Notes under the pieces: model-generated
Told to the model about the DNA's origin: nothing
The model's input: only the letters and a program-made list of their open reading frames with translations
The model's database searches: none
Program-made: the position numbers and the translations under genes
In this document: in pieces, positions 12,273 through 21,823 of the stretch
Numbering within the stretch: the stretch's first letter is position 1
How the letters are laid out: each line of letters starts with the position of its first letter
Assembly (NCBI GenBank): GCA_002049455.2
Contig: KV918862.1
Span: forward strand, 1-64,000
Direction of reading: 5' to 3'
DNA from: Porphyra umbilicalis
Taxonomy: Eukaryota > Rhodophyta > Bangiophyceae > Bangiales > Bangiaceae
DNA: 64,000 nucleotides

Positions 12273-12415
12273 CGGGTGGGGTTATCCCACCCGCCCGGGA
12301 GACGAACGGAGTCGACCGGAGATGCAAGTCATCTCGTAGGGCCGGGAGAAACCGGCCTAGTCGAGTAGTGGGGGCCTCCCAAGGGAGACCCCCAAAGGGA
12401 ACGCCTTGCGCGTTC

Positions 12416-15400
12416 ATGCCCTCCTTTAGTTACCAACTAGCCGTCCGGTTATTCCTGACGGCAGGATTTGATCTCACTACCCGGGCTATATTGGATACGG
12501 GTAGTGGCCCAACGCTAATAGACCGGCGGCTATTGCCGGTCGACACCCCGCTACAGCCGCTGGGTGATCTCGCGAAGATGTTCCATGATGTCAATGGGGG
12601 CTGGCTCCCCATTGTTGGAGCTGTATGTCTTGGTGTGACCCTTGGGGGTCAGACCTCCTACATCTCCTTCGGAGTCGTGAACAATATGAGTGTCCTAGCT
12701 ATTTTGGGCACCTCCTTTATTGACGTTGCGACAAAAAACAGTGCAACAAAGGAGCAACATGTGGAACTCCTAGACGGCACCAAGGTGCCGATCAAAAGGA
12801 GGGGAGCCCCTAGGGGACGCCCCGATCCCTCCATTTCGGCGGTCTGTGCTTGCCCCGACGGGCTAACGGCTCAACTGAAGCCGGCCCGGAAGACCTGGGT
12901 TCAACCCGGGACGATAGCCCATGTTCCCGTAAGAAGTACATACACGGGGCATGGCCTCGTGAGAGGGCGACCGCCTTTGTACCACAAGCATGGTCTACAG
13001 GTCGCCCAAGGCCCGGCCATAATGATGGCAGACGAGCCCATAACCATCCAGGTGATGCACCTGGGCGTTATGCCCTTGCGGCTAACCACCGATATGACCA
13101 TCGGGTACATCGACGCCCACGAGGGGCCGACGTACGAGGTCTCGGAGAGCGAGCTCAAGGAGCTCGCTACACCCCCTAAGGGGGTAGAGGGTTCACCTCT
13201 GCCGAAGGTGGATGTTTCTTCGGTGCCGGCGGAGTGGTCGGGGCCCGTAAAGGCCCTCCTCCAAAAGCATTCCTCCCTTTGGGAGGGAAAGCTCGGCTTA
13301 ATTCGAGGGGTGGAACACCGAATTCGACTGAAGCCTGGGGCTGTCCCCGTGAGACAACACCCGTACAAGGCCGACCCAATGGCCCGGGAGAGAGAAAAAG
13401 GGGAAGTCGAGCGTATGCGCTCGATGGACGTCATTGAGCCCGCAAGTGGGGAATGGGCTAGCCCCGTGGTGATGGTACCGAAGCCTGATGGTTCGGTACG
13501 CTTCTGTATCGATTACAGAAAGCTCAACTTGATGACTATTAAGGATGCGTATCCCATCCTACGGATGGATGAATGCATCGACTCCCTAGGGGACGCCAGG
13601 GTGTTCTCCACCCTGGATTGTAATGCGGGTTACTGGAAAATACCAGTAGCCAAGGAGGACAAACATCTCACGGCCTTCACGTGCCACACGGGCGCGTGGC
13701 AGTGCGTGCGCCTTCCGTTTGGGTTGTGCAACGCCCCTGCGACTTTCCAACGCGCCATGGATATGATCCTGGCCGACGTGAAGTGGCAGATATGTTTGGT
13801 GTATCTGGATGATGTGATTGTTTTCTCGGGTTCCCCCGAAGAACACTTACAGCACCTTGATGAGGTGCTGACGCTGCTTGGGAAGGCAGGGGTCACCTTG
13901 AAGGCGTCTAAGTGCCACTTCTTCCAGGAGGAAGTGGAATACCTTGGTCATGTGATCCGACCAGGACGGGTACATGTCCTGGAGAAAAACCTCCGGGCAC
14001 TTCGGGGTCTCCGTTATCCGGAAACCCAAACCAAGATGAAGAGCTTTCTGGGTATGTGCGGCGTATACCGCCGCTTCGTAGCAGACTTCGCTAAGATAGC
14101 GAAGCCACTAACGGCGCTTACAAGCACCAAGCTTCCTAAGAAGCTTCCTCCACCCTCAGGGAAGGAGACGGACGCCTTTGAGATACTCCGAGGACGTCTA
14201 CTAGACGCCCCTATCCTAGCCCTGCCCAAGAGGCACGGGCATTATATCGTCGATGTCGACGCCAGCTATGAACAGCTGGGTTGTTGCCTACAGCAACAAC
14301 AGTCCGACGGGGAATACCACCCCATCGGCTACTATAGCCAGGCTCTTCTCCCTGCGGAGAAGAACTATTTCGCCACGGAGATCGAGGCGCTAGGCGTCGT
14401 CTGGGCTGTGACCTATTTACGGTCCTACCTAGAAGGTGCGGAATTTGTGGTGCGGTGCGATCACCACGCCCTGTTATCGGTTCTCACTAGTATGAGTCCG
14501 AATGCTCGGATTAACCGATGGCGACTCCGACTATGGGAGTACAATAATGAAATACGGCATAAGCCGGGAAAGGATCACAAGGTGGCAGACGCGCTATCGC
14601 GTCTCCCTACAGAGGGTTTGGACACCTCGCCCCTGGACAAGGACATCCCCGTCCTAGCTGTCGAGACCCGGGCCAGTGACGTCTTACAAGAAGCGTCACC
14701 GGAGGAGGCCCCTATGGGGGCCCTGACGGCCCGAGAGATTATCCTGGGCCAGGCTGAGGACACCTTTTGCCAGGCCAGGCTTAAAGAGCTCGATGCTCTT
14801 TCGCCCCCCGACCCCACGTGGAGTCGTCAGGCGTTCTTCTTCCGAGAAAAGAACGGGCTACTCTGCCGTCGCTCGGTGTACGGACGGGAAACCCAAGTGG
14901 TTATCCCCGAGGCGCTAAAGAAGCGCCTCCTAACTCACCAACACCAGTCGGTGTTAGCCGGGCATCCCGGCTCGAGGAAGATGTATAACACCCTTCGTAG
15001 GTATTTGTACTGGCCTACGATGGTCGTAGACGTGTACAAGCACGTGGAGAAATGCCCCGCGTGCGCCAAGAACCGTCTCTCAGAGAGAAAACATACGACG
15101 GTGATGAAGTTGTTCGCCGCCGACGAGCCCTTCTCGGGGCTGGCCATGGACCTGTTGGGCCCACTGCCCACCTCTAGAGGGGGGCACAAGCACGTCCTGG
15201 TCATCTGTGACCGGTTCACGAAGTTGACAAGAGCGATCCCCCTGAGGGAAGCCACGGCCCTGACCGTGGCATCAGCCTTTATAGATACATGGGTTTCCGC
15301 CTACGGCATCCCCGCCACTGTCCTTACGGACAACGGACCGCAGTTTGCCTCGGTGTATTACCAGGGCATCCTGGGTTTACTCGGTATAGCCTCGAACTAT

Positions 15401-16225
15401 ACCTCGCCTTATCACCCGCAGACGAACGGGCAGGTGGAGCGGTATAACCGCACCCTCGTTCGACAGCTCCGCTGCTATGTGGCGGAGCACCAAGCCGAGT
15501 GGGACAGCCATCTGTCCCTCTTGACAACTGCGTACAATACGCAGGTCCATTCTAGCACTGGGGAAATCCCCTTTGCTTTCGTGAGCCCGAGGCGGCTCCA
15601 ACTGATTGGGATTGAGAGGATGCCTCGGCTAAGACAGGCCGAGGAACGACCCGTCGACGCCAGCTCGGCGGCGGAACAATATGTTGAGGAACTGAAGGCC
15701 CTCATTCCCAAGGTCCGGGAGCACCTGGGGAAAGCCCAGGCAGCGTACAAGCGCGCCTTCGATGCGCGCGCTCGAGAGAAGAATAACCAGCTAAAAGCTG
15801 GGGACTGGGTCTATCTGGATGCCCACTCCCGCTCGCCAAAGAAGCTTGGGTTCAAGACCCACGGGCCTTATATGGTACTACAGACCGATGGGTACCGATC
15901 CCTGATAGAGAGCCCCAAAGGCATCAGGACGGTGAGCAGTGACCATGTCCCTGGAGCTCCCACGCCCCCGGCGAGGGATGCCAAGTGGACCCGTGCCCTG
16001 AAGGCGCGAGCCCTCTTTAAGGAGGGGACCCACCTTAAGGATGGTCCCGCATACGTGTTTGAAAAATTTATCAAACATGGTTGGAATGATGACGGGCAAT
16101 TGAAGCTCTTAGTCAAATGGTTTGGGTTTCCCGAAGGGGAAGCCACGTGGCAATTTGCCTCTTCTCTTCCGAGAGAAGCCCTCCGAAAATACTGTCTCCG
16201 GAAAAACATTAAACTCTCGCCTTGA
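12416..16225 (+). CDS. Pol region of element B (PR-RT-RNase H-IN-chromodomain)
   Basis: One long open frame of about 1270 residues counted from the ATG near 12416. Protease: LDTGSGPTLIDRR at the N-terminus. Reverse transcriptase: FCIDYRKLN, then YLDDVIVFSG near 13800. RNase H near 14230-14560. Integrase: HHCC zinc region near 14935-15070, then MDLLGP, TDNGPQFAS and HPQTNGQVERYNRT for the DDE core (15150-15450). C-terminus: a chromodomain-like segment with LLVKWFGFPEGEATWQ near 16100-16160. All hallmark motifs are present. It ends just upstream of the convergent antisense ORF. Confidence 0.9.
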   Translation: MPSFSYQLAVRLFLTAGFDLTTRAILDTGSGPTLIDRRLLPVDTPLQPLGDLAKMFHDVNGGWLPIVGAVCLGVTLGGQTSYISFGVVNNMSVLAILGTSFIDVATKNSATKEQHVELLDGTKVPIKRRGAPRGRPDPSISAVCACPDGLTAQLKPARKTWVQPGTIAHVPVRSTYTGHGLVRGRPPLYHKHGLQVAQGPAIMMADEPITIQVMHLGVMPLRLTTDMTIGYIDAHEGPTYEVSESELKELATPPKGVEGSPLPKVDVSSVPAEWSGPVKALLQKHSSLWEGKLGLIRGVEHRIRLKPGAVPVRQHPYKADPMAREREKGEVERMRSMDVIEPASGEWASPVVMVPKPDGSVRFCIDYRKLNLMTIKDAYPILRMDECIDSLGDARVFSTLDCNAGYWKIPVAKEDKHLTAFTCHTGAWQCVRLPFGLCNAPATFQRAMDMILADVKWQICLVYLDDVIVFSGSPEEHLQHLDEVLTLLGKAGVTLKASKCHFFQEEVEYLGHVIRPGRVHVLEKNLRALRGLRYPETQTKMKSFLGMCGVYRRFVADFAKIAKPLTALTSTKLPKKLPPPSGKETDAFEILRGRLLDAPILALPKRHGHYIVDVDASYEQLGCCLQQQQSDGEYHPIGYYSQALLPAEKNYFATEIEALGVVWAVTYLRSYLEGAEFVVRCDHHALLSVLTSMSPNARINRWRLRLWEYNNEIRHKPGKDHKVADALSRLPTEGLDTSPLDKDIPVLAVETRASDVLQEASPEEAPMGALTAREIILGQAEDTFCQARLKELDALSPPDPTWSRQAFFFREKNGLLCRRSVYGRETQVVIPEALKKRLLTHQHQSVLAGHPGSRKMYNTLRRYLYWPTMVVDVYKHVEKCPACAKNRLSERKHTTVMKLFAADEPFSGLAMDLLGPLPTSRGGHKHVLVICDRFTKLTRAIPLREATALTVASAFIDTWVSAYGIPATVLTDNGPQFASVYYQGILGLLGIASNYTSPYHPQTNGQVERYNRTLVRQLRCYVAEHQAEWDSHLSLLTTAYNTQVHSSTGEIPFAFVSPRRLQLIGIERMPRLRQAEERPVDASSAAEQYVEELKALIPKVREHLGKAQAAYKRAFDARAREKNNQLKAGDWVYLDAHSRSPKKLGFKTHGPYMVLQTDGYRSLIESPKGIRTVSSDHVPGAPTPPARDAKWTRALKARALFKEGTHLKDGPAYVFEKFIKHGWNDDGQLKLLVKWFGFPEGEATWQFASSLPREALRKYCLRKNIKLSP

Positions 16226-16459
16226 CGCGGGAAGGGCTATACTTCTCTGACCAAGTCAAGAAAAGGGTACAAGACCTACGAGTCGCTCGGGCGGCCGTAA
16301 AGACAAAGGTCACAAAGAAGAGGGGCTAAGCCCCTTTATTCCCTACGGGGCCCTCTCGCACTCTCCCCCACAGTGCGGCACCTCCCTTTAAAGAGGGCGG
16401 TGAAGGGTAACACAACCAATGACCGAGGGACAGGGGTGCCAAGCACCCCCGGTGACAAG

Positions 16460-18499
16460 TCACCAACCCCCGGAGCGAGAACCAAAGTCAGGGTTATAGC
16501 CCTGACCGGGATCATCATCGCGCGAGTAATAACCCGGCCCCGAGAAGGTCGGGGGTGTCGCCGAGGGACCAGTCGCCGTCCCATAAGGGACAGGAATAGC
16601 AACACCAGAGCCCGCCCCATAATGGGACGGGGTAGCCGATCCCGAGCCCGCCCCATAATGGGACGGGGTAGGCGATCCCGAGCCCGCCCCATAAGGGGGC
16701 GGGGCTACCGAACCCAAGGTCGCCCCATAATGGGACGGAACAGAAGAGCCAGGGCCCACCCCGTAGTGGGGTGGGGAAGGGGACGGCGGACGCTGTAGCG
16801 TCGCCGACGAAATACCACCCCCGGCCGGAACCGGGGGTGACGCCATGTTGCGAATGGACCATCCCGCCAAGACGGTATTGGTCTCGGCCACGGCCGCGCC
16901 ATACTCATCCGCCAAGAGGCGGCGGATCGAGTCGACTGTACTCAAGGAGTACAGCACGTCCGCTTCTCGGTCACCCATAGGGCGTGACACAATAACGGCC
17001 ATCTCGTTGCGAAGCCGCACCAAGGTGCGGCTTAGGGCCATCATCAGGGTGTGATCCACCCCGTTGGTAAGGATCGGGGGGAGCTCCCCTAGGGAGCGGG
17101 CCAAGCCATCCCACACCGCGCGCCGCACAGGCCGAGGGGTCCCCAGTTGGGCGGCCCCGTCCCACGAGAACAAGGGAAGGGCCGCCATCGGCGGACCCGA
17201 ACGTCCCCCAATAAGAGGAACCGACCCTCCTCCGGGGTAGGCACGACGCGACCGACCAAAGCGTCCACCCCCACGGGGGGTGTAGGGACGAGAGACCGCC
17301 CCCCCAAGGGGCGAGGCCGGATACGGCACCCCCGCGAAGCTCGCGGGGGGCGACGCCGGCTGTGCCGCCGGGGGAGCCAAAAGGGCCGCCGGACCGTATC
17401 GATTCGGCCCGGCTGTGGCCAAGTCCCGATCAAGGGGACGAAGACGCAGTTCATGAGTGACATCCCTCCCATAAGGGAGGATGGAGTCACCAAGGCCCTC
17501 CATGAGGACCAAGACCCCGTCATCGTCAAGTACCTTGGCACACCGGAAGACCCCTCGGGGGCTCCCATCATACAGGAGCCACGACTCCTTCCCATGCTCC
17601 TCTACAAGGCGGAGGAGCTCTAACCCGGCCTCCAAGAGGGGCCGAGCGGACGGGTTGGCCGAGCACAGTCGCTCTGCCGTGAGCTCAACAAAAGCCGTCC
17701 GCAGGACCAGGGGAAGACGCCACAGATGGCCATGGTGGCGGATGCTGCCAACGAAGACGTCGGCCACCTCGGCGGCCCAAAGGGTCGCCAACATAATGTG
17801 GTAGGGTCCCCCGAGGACCTCTCCCATCAGCTTGCTGCCACGCAGCGCCACCATCTGGGGCATCCGCGCGGCCATACCGCGCGGCACCTCGACCGACGCC
17901 CACCAAAGGGGGGCGATCGGATACAGGGCCTTGCGCCGAGATACCGGAACTTCTCGGACCTCCCGCTGCTCATGGAGCACCAGGACGCCCAGGGTAGTCC
18001 GAATCGTCCACTCCCCCAGGGCGCCGGGTACAAAGTACCCGCGGTCCTCCTCCCCCAACTTGGGGGGGGTGCCAGGGTAGTAGTCCCAGGAGAAGTAGGG
18101 CTTGTCGCCTACCTCCGGGGGGAGGTCTCGCTCCGCCAAATGGCGAAGCACCTGACACACCCGCCAGTCCTCCTGGCGGCGGAGAAAGGGGAAGTCCGTT
18201 GCCGTCCCCTCGGGGACGGCGTACAACGGGCCATAGTTGGCCCGGATGGTCGTCCATAGACGGACCATGCGGCGGCCCTCAAGGACCGCATACCGCTGTT
18301 CCACCAGGGACCCCCCGAGGTCCCAGGGGAACCGGCGAAAAGAGTCGTCGACGACGGCGGGAGTCGGCCAAGAAGCCGACAGGAGGGAGGCCAGGGTGCC
18401 GTCAATCTCCTCCTCCTCCCCGAGGACGTCACCAGGAGCACCGCCCCGACTGTCGACCGCCATGGCGGCCGTACCAAGGGCCGCATCGGCCGACGCCAT
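16460..18499 (-). CDS. Antisense ORF of element B, unknown function
   Basis: An open frame of 679 residues runs opposite to gag-pol between pol and the 3' LTR. The frame stays open upstream into the 3' LTR, but the ATG at 18499 is preferred because the product then starts MASADAALGTAAMAVD. The antisense frame of element A starts in the same way (MADSAAMAVD) at 19973. Features: an acidic N-terminus, a folded-looking region (about residues 55-340) rich in Trp, Arg and Leu, a Gly/Pro/Arg linker, a helical stretch (LVRLRNEMAVIVSR and following), and a C-terminal Gly/Ser/Tyr repeat tail from a minisatellite at 16600-16790 (HYGAGSGS units). No signal peptide, membrane segment or known catalytic motif was seen. 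It is not an envelope protein by appearance. Antisense ORFs in this position are known in some plant Ty3/gypsy elements; whether they are related is unknown. Confidence 0.65.
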   Translation of the reverse strand: MASADAALGTAAMAVDSRGGAPGDVLGEEEEIDGTLASLLSASWPTPAVVDDSFRRFPWDLGGSLVEQRYAVLEGRRMVRLWTTIRANYGPLYAVPEGTATDFPFLRRQEDWRVCQVLRHLAERDLPPEVGDKPYFSWDYYPGTPPKLGEEDRGYFVPGALGEWTIRTTLGVLVLHEQREVREVPVSRRKALYPIAPLWWASVEVPRGMAARMPQMVALRGSKLMGEVLGGPYHIMLATLWAAEVADVFVGSIRHHGHLWRLPLVLRTAFVELTAERLCSANPSARPLLEAGLELLRLVEEHGKESWLLYDGSPRGVFRCAKVLDDDGVLVLMEGLGDSILPYGRDVTHELRLRPLDRDLATAGPNRYGPAALLAPPAAQPASPPASFAGVPYPASPLGGAVSRPYTPRGGGRFGRSRRAYPGGGSVPLIGGRSGPPMAALPLFSWDGAAQLGTPRPVRRAVWDGLARSLGELPPILTNGVDHTLMMALSRTLVRLRNEMAVIVSRPMGDREADVLYSLSTVDSIRRLLADEYGAAVAETNTVLAGWSIRNMASPPVPAGGGISSATLQRPPSPSPPHYGVGPGSSVPSHYGATLGSVAPPPYGAGSGSPTPSHYGAGSGSATPSHYGAGSGVAIPVPYGTATGPSATPPTFSGPGYYSRDDDPGQGYNPDFGSRSGGW

Positions 18500-18873
18500 C
18501 GGACCCCGCGAGACGGGGCCCCCAAGAAATCCGAAAAGCCCCACCCGTAGGCGGGGCACGAGGTCGGCGAAGAGGGGGGAAGAACACCGGACACGCGCTC
18601 TCGGCGCTGTCCCACCTCGTGCCGAAGAGGGTGCCCGCGGGACACCCGAGTAGTCCGGTCCCCTTAACGAGGGGGACCGTTCTGTATGCCCTGGGGGGGG
18701 GCTCACCGAGGCCCTCGTGGGGCCCGAGTCCGGGGGAGGCCCGCCAGGATGTCCCACAGAGGGGCCCTGGAGAGGCAAGGCCGAACGAACGGCTGGGGGC
18801 TCCCCCTGGCCAGTGTGCGGGCTGTTGGACACAGCCCCGGGTCTGCGAGACGCAGGCCCTAAGGTGGGGAATA

Positions 18874-19641
18874 TGTGGGGGAAACCCCTTCTCCCCTGAT
18901 GACGCGATCCCCCCGGTATGAGCCGGGGGAGGGGCCGCGAGCACACACGCAATGCCCCTAGAGGGAACGGTGTGCGGCGCCCCTTTGGGGCGCCTGCCAG
19001 GGGGCGCTCAGGGCCCCCCCCGAGTCTGACATCCCCCTTGCCCGGAGGCAGAGGGGGACAGGGCCTGACGCGGACGAGGGGCCACGCGATCCCTCGATCC
19101 TGGCCCCCTAGAGGGGCCTGGAAGCTTGTGGAAGCTCCTTTGACTGGGGAGAAGCCCGGGGCCGAGATTAGATCTCGGCCACTGTTGATATCCCATGAGG
19201 ACTTCGATCGGAGAGTTGAAAATCTGGGGATAAGTCCCTAGTGATGTATTGGGCAATTTCAGTCCAAGCTGGCTTAAATCCAGGGACCATATCTCTCTTC
19301 CAGTGGAAGGGGGTCCCTTGATCCGTGGCAGGGGCCACCAGGACCCCTCATCAGGGACCGTGGCCCGTCGGTCCCCGGCCCCCCTACGACCGTCTTTTCC
19401 TGGGTCGGGATTGTGCACGTCCTGCGTCTTGTTTCTGAGGGTATATGAGTGTCGGCTTCGGGGTCATCGTGCGTACTCGAATAAATCAGCGTTGTGTTTG
19501 CGTTAGTTCCGGCGTTCTGGTGCGCTCCGCGCCCTGTGATCCAGGCGTTTGTGTTCTTTCTCCTTTGTGTCGCTCCGCATCCTGTGCTGGGTTTTCTGAC
19601 GGGGCCGTGCCCCGTCGGCTTTGCGGGCAGAAGCCACTACA
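18874..19641 (+). repeat. 3' LTR of element B
   Basis: It is the same 768-bp length as the 5' LTR with about five substitutions seen by eye. It is preceded by a purine-rich AAGGTGGGGAATA at 18861-18873, the likely polypurine tract, and followed by GCGTG. Confidence 0.92.
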
Positions 19642-19973
19642 GCGTGGTCCGGCAACCCGGCTTGCGCCATCACGTCAACGAAGTCAGGCAACGCCTCGTA
19701 CTGCGCGTATACACGACGCGTGTGCGCACGAGCGCGGTTGCGCACGCACATGTCAAAGAGACGGTTGTCGGTGACCCGCGGGACCCCGTCGACCACCTCC
19801 ACAGGTTCCGCGTGTGCGTAGTACGAGCCGCGAGGCCTAAACTGGCGCAAGACCTCCGGGTCCGTGGAGCAATCCACTTCCGGATGGCCCCCCTCGGTGG
19901 CATGCGCCCCGTCGATGACCGCCCCGCCAACGGCAACGCCGCCGTCCACCGCCATCGCGGCCGAGTCCGCCAT
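19642..19973 (-). pseudogene. Antisense ORF of element A, N-terminal part
   Basis: It starts at the ATG at 19973 with MADSAAMAVDGG, matching the start of the antisense ORF in element B (AAMAVD shared, both followed by an acidic stretch). It runs to the insertion point of element B. Upstream in the same frame (to 20156) is a Gly/Lys repeat (GGDGGKGG units) that may be leader sequence. It is decayed along with the rest of element A. Confidence 0.6.
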
Positions 19974-20269
19974 AGCTTTGGCCGTTCGGGGGTGTTGACC
20001 CTGGCCGCCGACACCGCGCTTGCCGCCCTTGCCGCCGTCGCCGCCGGGCTTGCCGCGCTTGCCGCCGCCGACGCCGCCCTTGCCGCCGTCGCCGCCGGGC
20101 TTGCCGTCCTTGCCGCCGTGCGCGCCGCCCCCCCCCCACCCAGCGCAAACCCACACTCACCGGGTCCGCAACCTCGCGGTTAGCCACCTCGCGGTAGCGC
20201 ACCCCCACTCAAGCTTGCCGTTAGGCCTCGACCTGTACGTGAGCACGAAGACACGGGATGGCCCCGTGC

Positions 20270-20515
20270 CGACAAAACGCGGACCCGCGCCCCGGCTTTC
20301 GCCTCGTCGCCGGGGTAGTCAAAACCCCGACGAGGTCGGCGCCTGCCGGCAACGACGATGACCACCGAGCAAGTGCTGCACCGCGCACACGACTCGGTGG
20401 TAACCGGTCTCGGGGTGCGGACCCCACCCCCACTCTCGACAACACGGACCCGCGTCCCGGCTTTCGCCGTGTCGTCGGGGTAGTCAAACCCCCGACGAAG
20501 TAGGCGCCACTCGGC
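20270..20515. repeat. Two-copy direct repeat in the 3' region of element A
   Basis: A stretch of about 70 bp containing GGACCCGCGCCCCGGCTTTC and then GGGGTAGTCAAA near 20280-20350 recurs with a few changes near 20444-20511. Region 20160-20907 otherwise holds no gene that I can support and is the presumed untranslated 3' part of element A. Confidence 0.6.
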
Positions 20516-20907
20516 GCCGACGACGGTCGCCCCAACACGTACTGCCCGACGCACCCGCACACCAACGGGTCTTAACCCCGACGCTCGTCACCCGGCAACC
20601 GGCCGCCTGGCCCCCACGCCCACGCCGACGCCGACCCGCCTGCGCGGGCGCGCGTACGCGCAAGCGCCGATCGGACCCGCAGCGCCAGCTGCCCGCCACC
20701 CACGCCCATGCGTTCGTGGCCGGACGGTCGCGACCGACGACGGCGAACCGCCACCCCTCCCCAATCGAGACTGGGCGGCGCGCCCCCCACGGCTCCCGCC
20801 GCCCGGGCAGTTACGTCCGCGCGGGCTCGTAAGAGGCCGCGATCACCCAATCGGGCTTCACCATCCTCGGATCTCACCGGGACGGTTCGAATCTCGCGTT
20901 GGAGGTA

Positions 20908-21301
20908 TGTAGCATATCTCTGCTCCCAATTGGCAATTGGCCACAAGTAGCCCCCTTGACTGACAAAAGCCCATGTATTGTGGGAATTGGCCTGTGGCAC
21001 GCCCTTTGCGGGGTTACTTCCGCATTGTTCATTTTTATTGTTTGTTTGCGTGCCTGTCTTATTTGTCTGCCGGCACTCATTACGATCGCTTGTGATCGGA
21101 CGGTCGATCGACCGGTGCCCTCGTTTGTATTAAATCACCGTGGGTCCGGGGTCGCCGTCGTGGGCACCACCCGGCTCCCCATCGGATGCCCTTCAACAAA
21201 GGTCGTTCTTCCTCGCCGCGACGGCGATAGAACGCGCTTTATTGCTTGGCTACGGTCGGTCTCAGTACACTGGTAATTGAACTAACGTTATTAATTCCAC
21301 A
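20908..21301 (+). repeat. 3' LTR of element A
   Basis: The 394-bp partner of 742-1136 ends TTCCACA. About 21 substitutions and one single-base length difference from the 5' copy were counted by eye. Confidence 0.9.
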
Positions 21302-21823
21302 ACTTGCTCTCTTTGAAAGTGCCAGTAACTGGACGGCGGGCAGGCTCGACTCATAAGGCGGAAGGGGGTTCAGGGAGCAGCCAACGGCCTGAGCACTCGA
21401 AGACGTTGCTTACAGCTGAAGTGAGGGACCTCTCGGACCCGTCTGATGCCAGGCACGTTTGGAACACCTATCCGCAGGACGTGCGCCTGAGCTGTCGAGC
21501 TGATCATCATCTGAGGAGCCCACCTGAATGGATTTAGGACCGCACTCCCGTAAGTCATGCCCTGCATGTCCAGCAGACAAGTTGAGCGGACCGTCCCAGG
21601 GGCTGTCCGTCAAACGGTCCGACGGACCGTTTGCCGGCTGGTTGCGGTTAGTTCTGAGGACCGTCTCAAAGAACTATCCGCTGGGCCATCTCATACGAAA
21701 CCGGGGACAGTTTGCGTGTCTGTTTAACCATCTGCTGCCGACCATCCTGGAAGCGATGTAAGACAATCTGGCGAACGGTCTTTCAGAAACTTCGGTTTCG
21801 GAGTCAGAATTATTCCTTGGCCT
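21302..21823. other. No gene recognised
   Basis: Unique-looking sequence of moderate GC between element A and the inverted-repeat segment. It holds only short frames; a Ser/Asp-containing minus-strand frame at 21410-21613 is the only one with a non-random look. Confidence 0.4.

Larger units (their letters stand above)
9259..19641 (+). mobile_element. Element B: young Ty3/gypsy LTR retrotransposon (chromovirus-like) nested in A
   Basis: The element is 10383 bp with 768-bp LTRs at 9259-10026 and 18874-19641 and a perfect 5-bp target duplication GCGTG. Content in order: primer-binding-like site, gag with an array of short Gly/Pro-rich repeats and a CCHC knuckle, pol ending in a chromodomain, then a long antisense ORF. 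The LTRs differ at about 5 of 768 positions by eye (under 1%), so insertion is recent relative to A. The element looks close to whole at this reading; gag and the knuckle region lie in different frames from pol, which may reflect the family's normal frame arrangement or one or two breaks. Confidence 0.93.
742..21301 (+). mobile_element. Element A: older Ty3/gypsy LTR retrotransposon (chromovirus-like), hosting element B
   Basis: The ends are a pair of LTRs (742-1136 and 20908-21301), both beginning TGTAGCAT and ending CACA. Inside are, in order, a gag region with a zinc knuckle, a pol region in the Ty3/gypsy order protease-RT-RNase H-integrase-chromodomain, and an antisense ORF between pol and the 3' LTR. 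Element B sits inside the antisense ORF. Without B the element is about 10.2 kb. The LTRs differ at roughly 21 of 394 positions by eye, so the insertion is much older than B. The 5 bp on each side (ATTAG and ACTTG) do not match as a clean target duplication. The fossil is broken, with a few interruptions in pol and in the antisense ORF in addition to the nested insertion. Confidence 0.9.

Noticed and set aside
12901-13434. Minus-strand frames inside pol of element B
   Set aside because: They lie opposite clear protease/RT coding sequence and show no domain.
16460-18952. Start of the antisense ORF inside the 3' LTR of element B
   Set aside because: The frame is open into the LTR, but the shared start with the element A copy points to the ATG at 18499.
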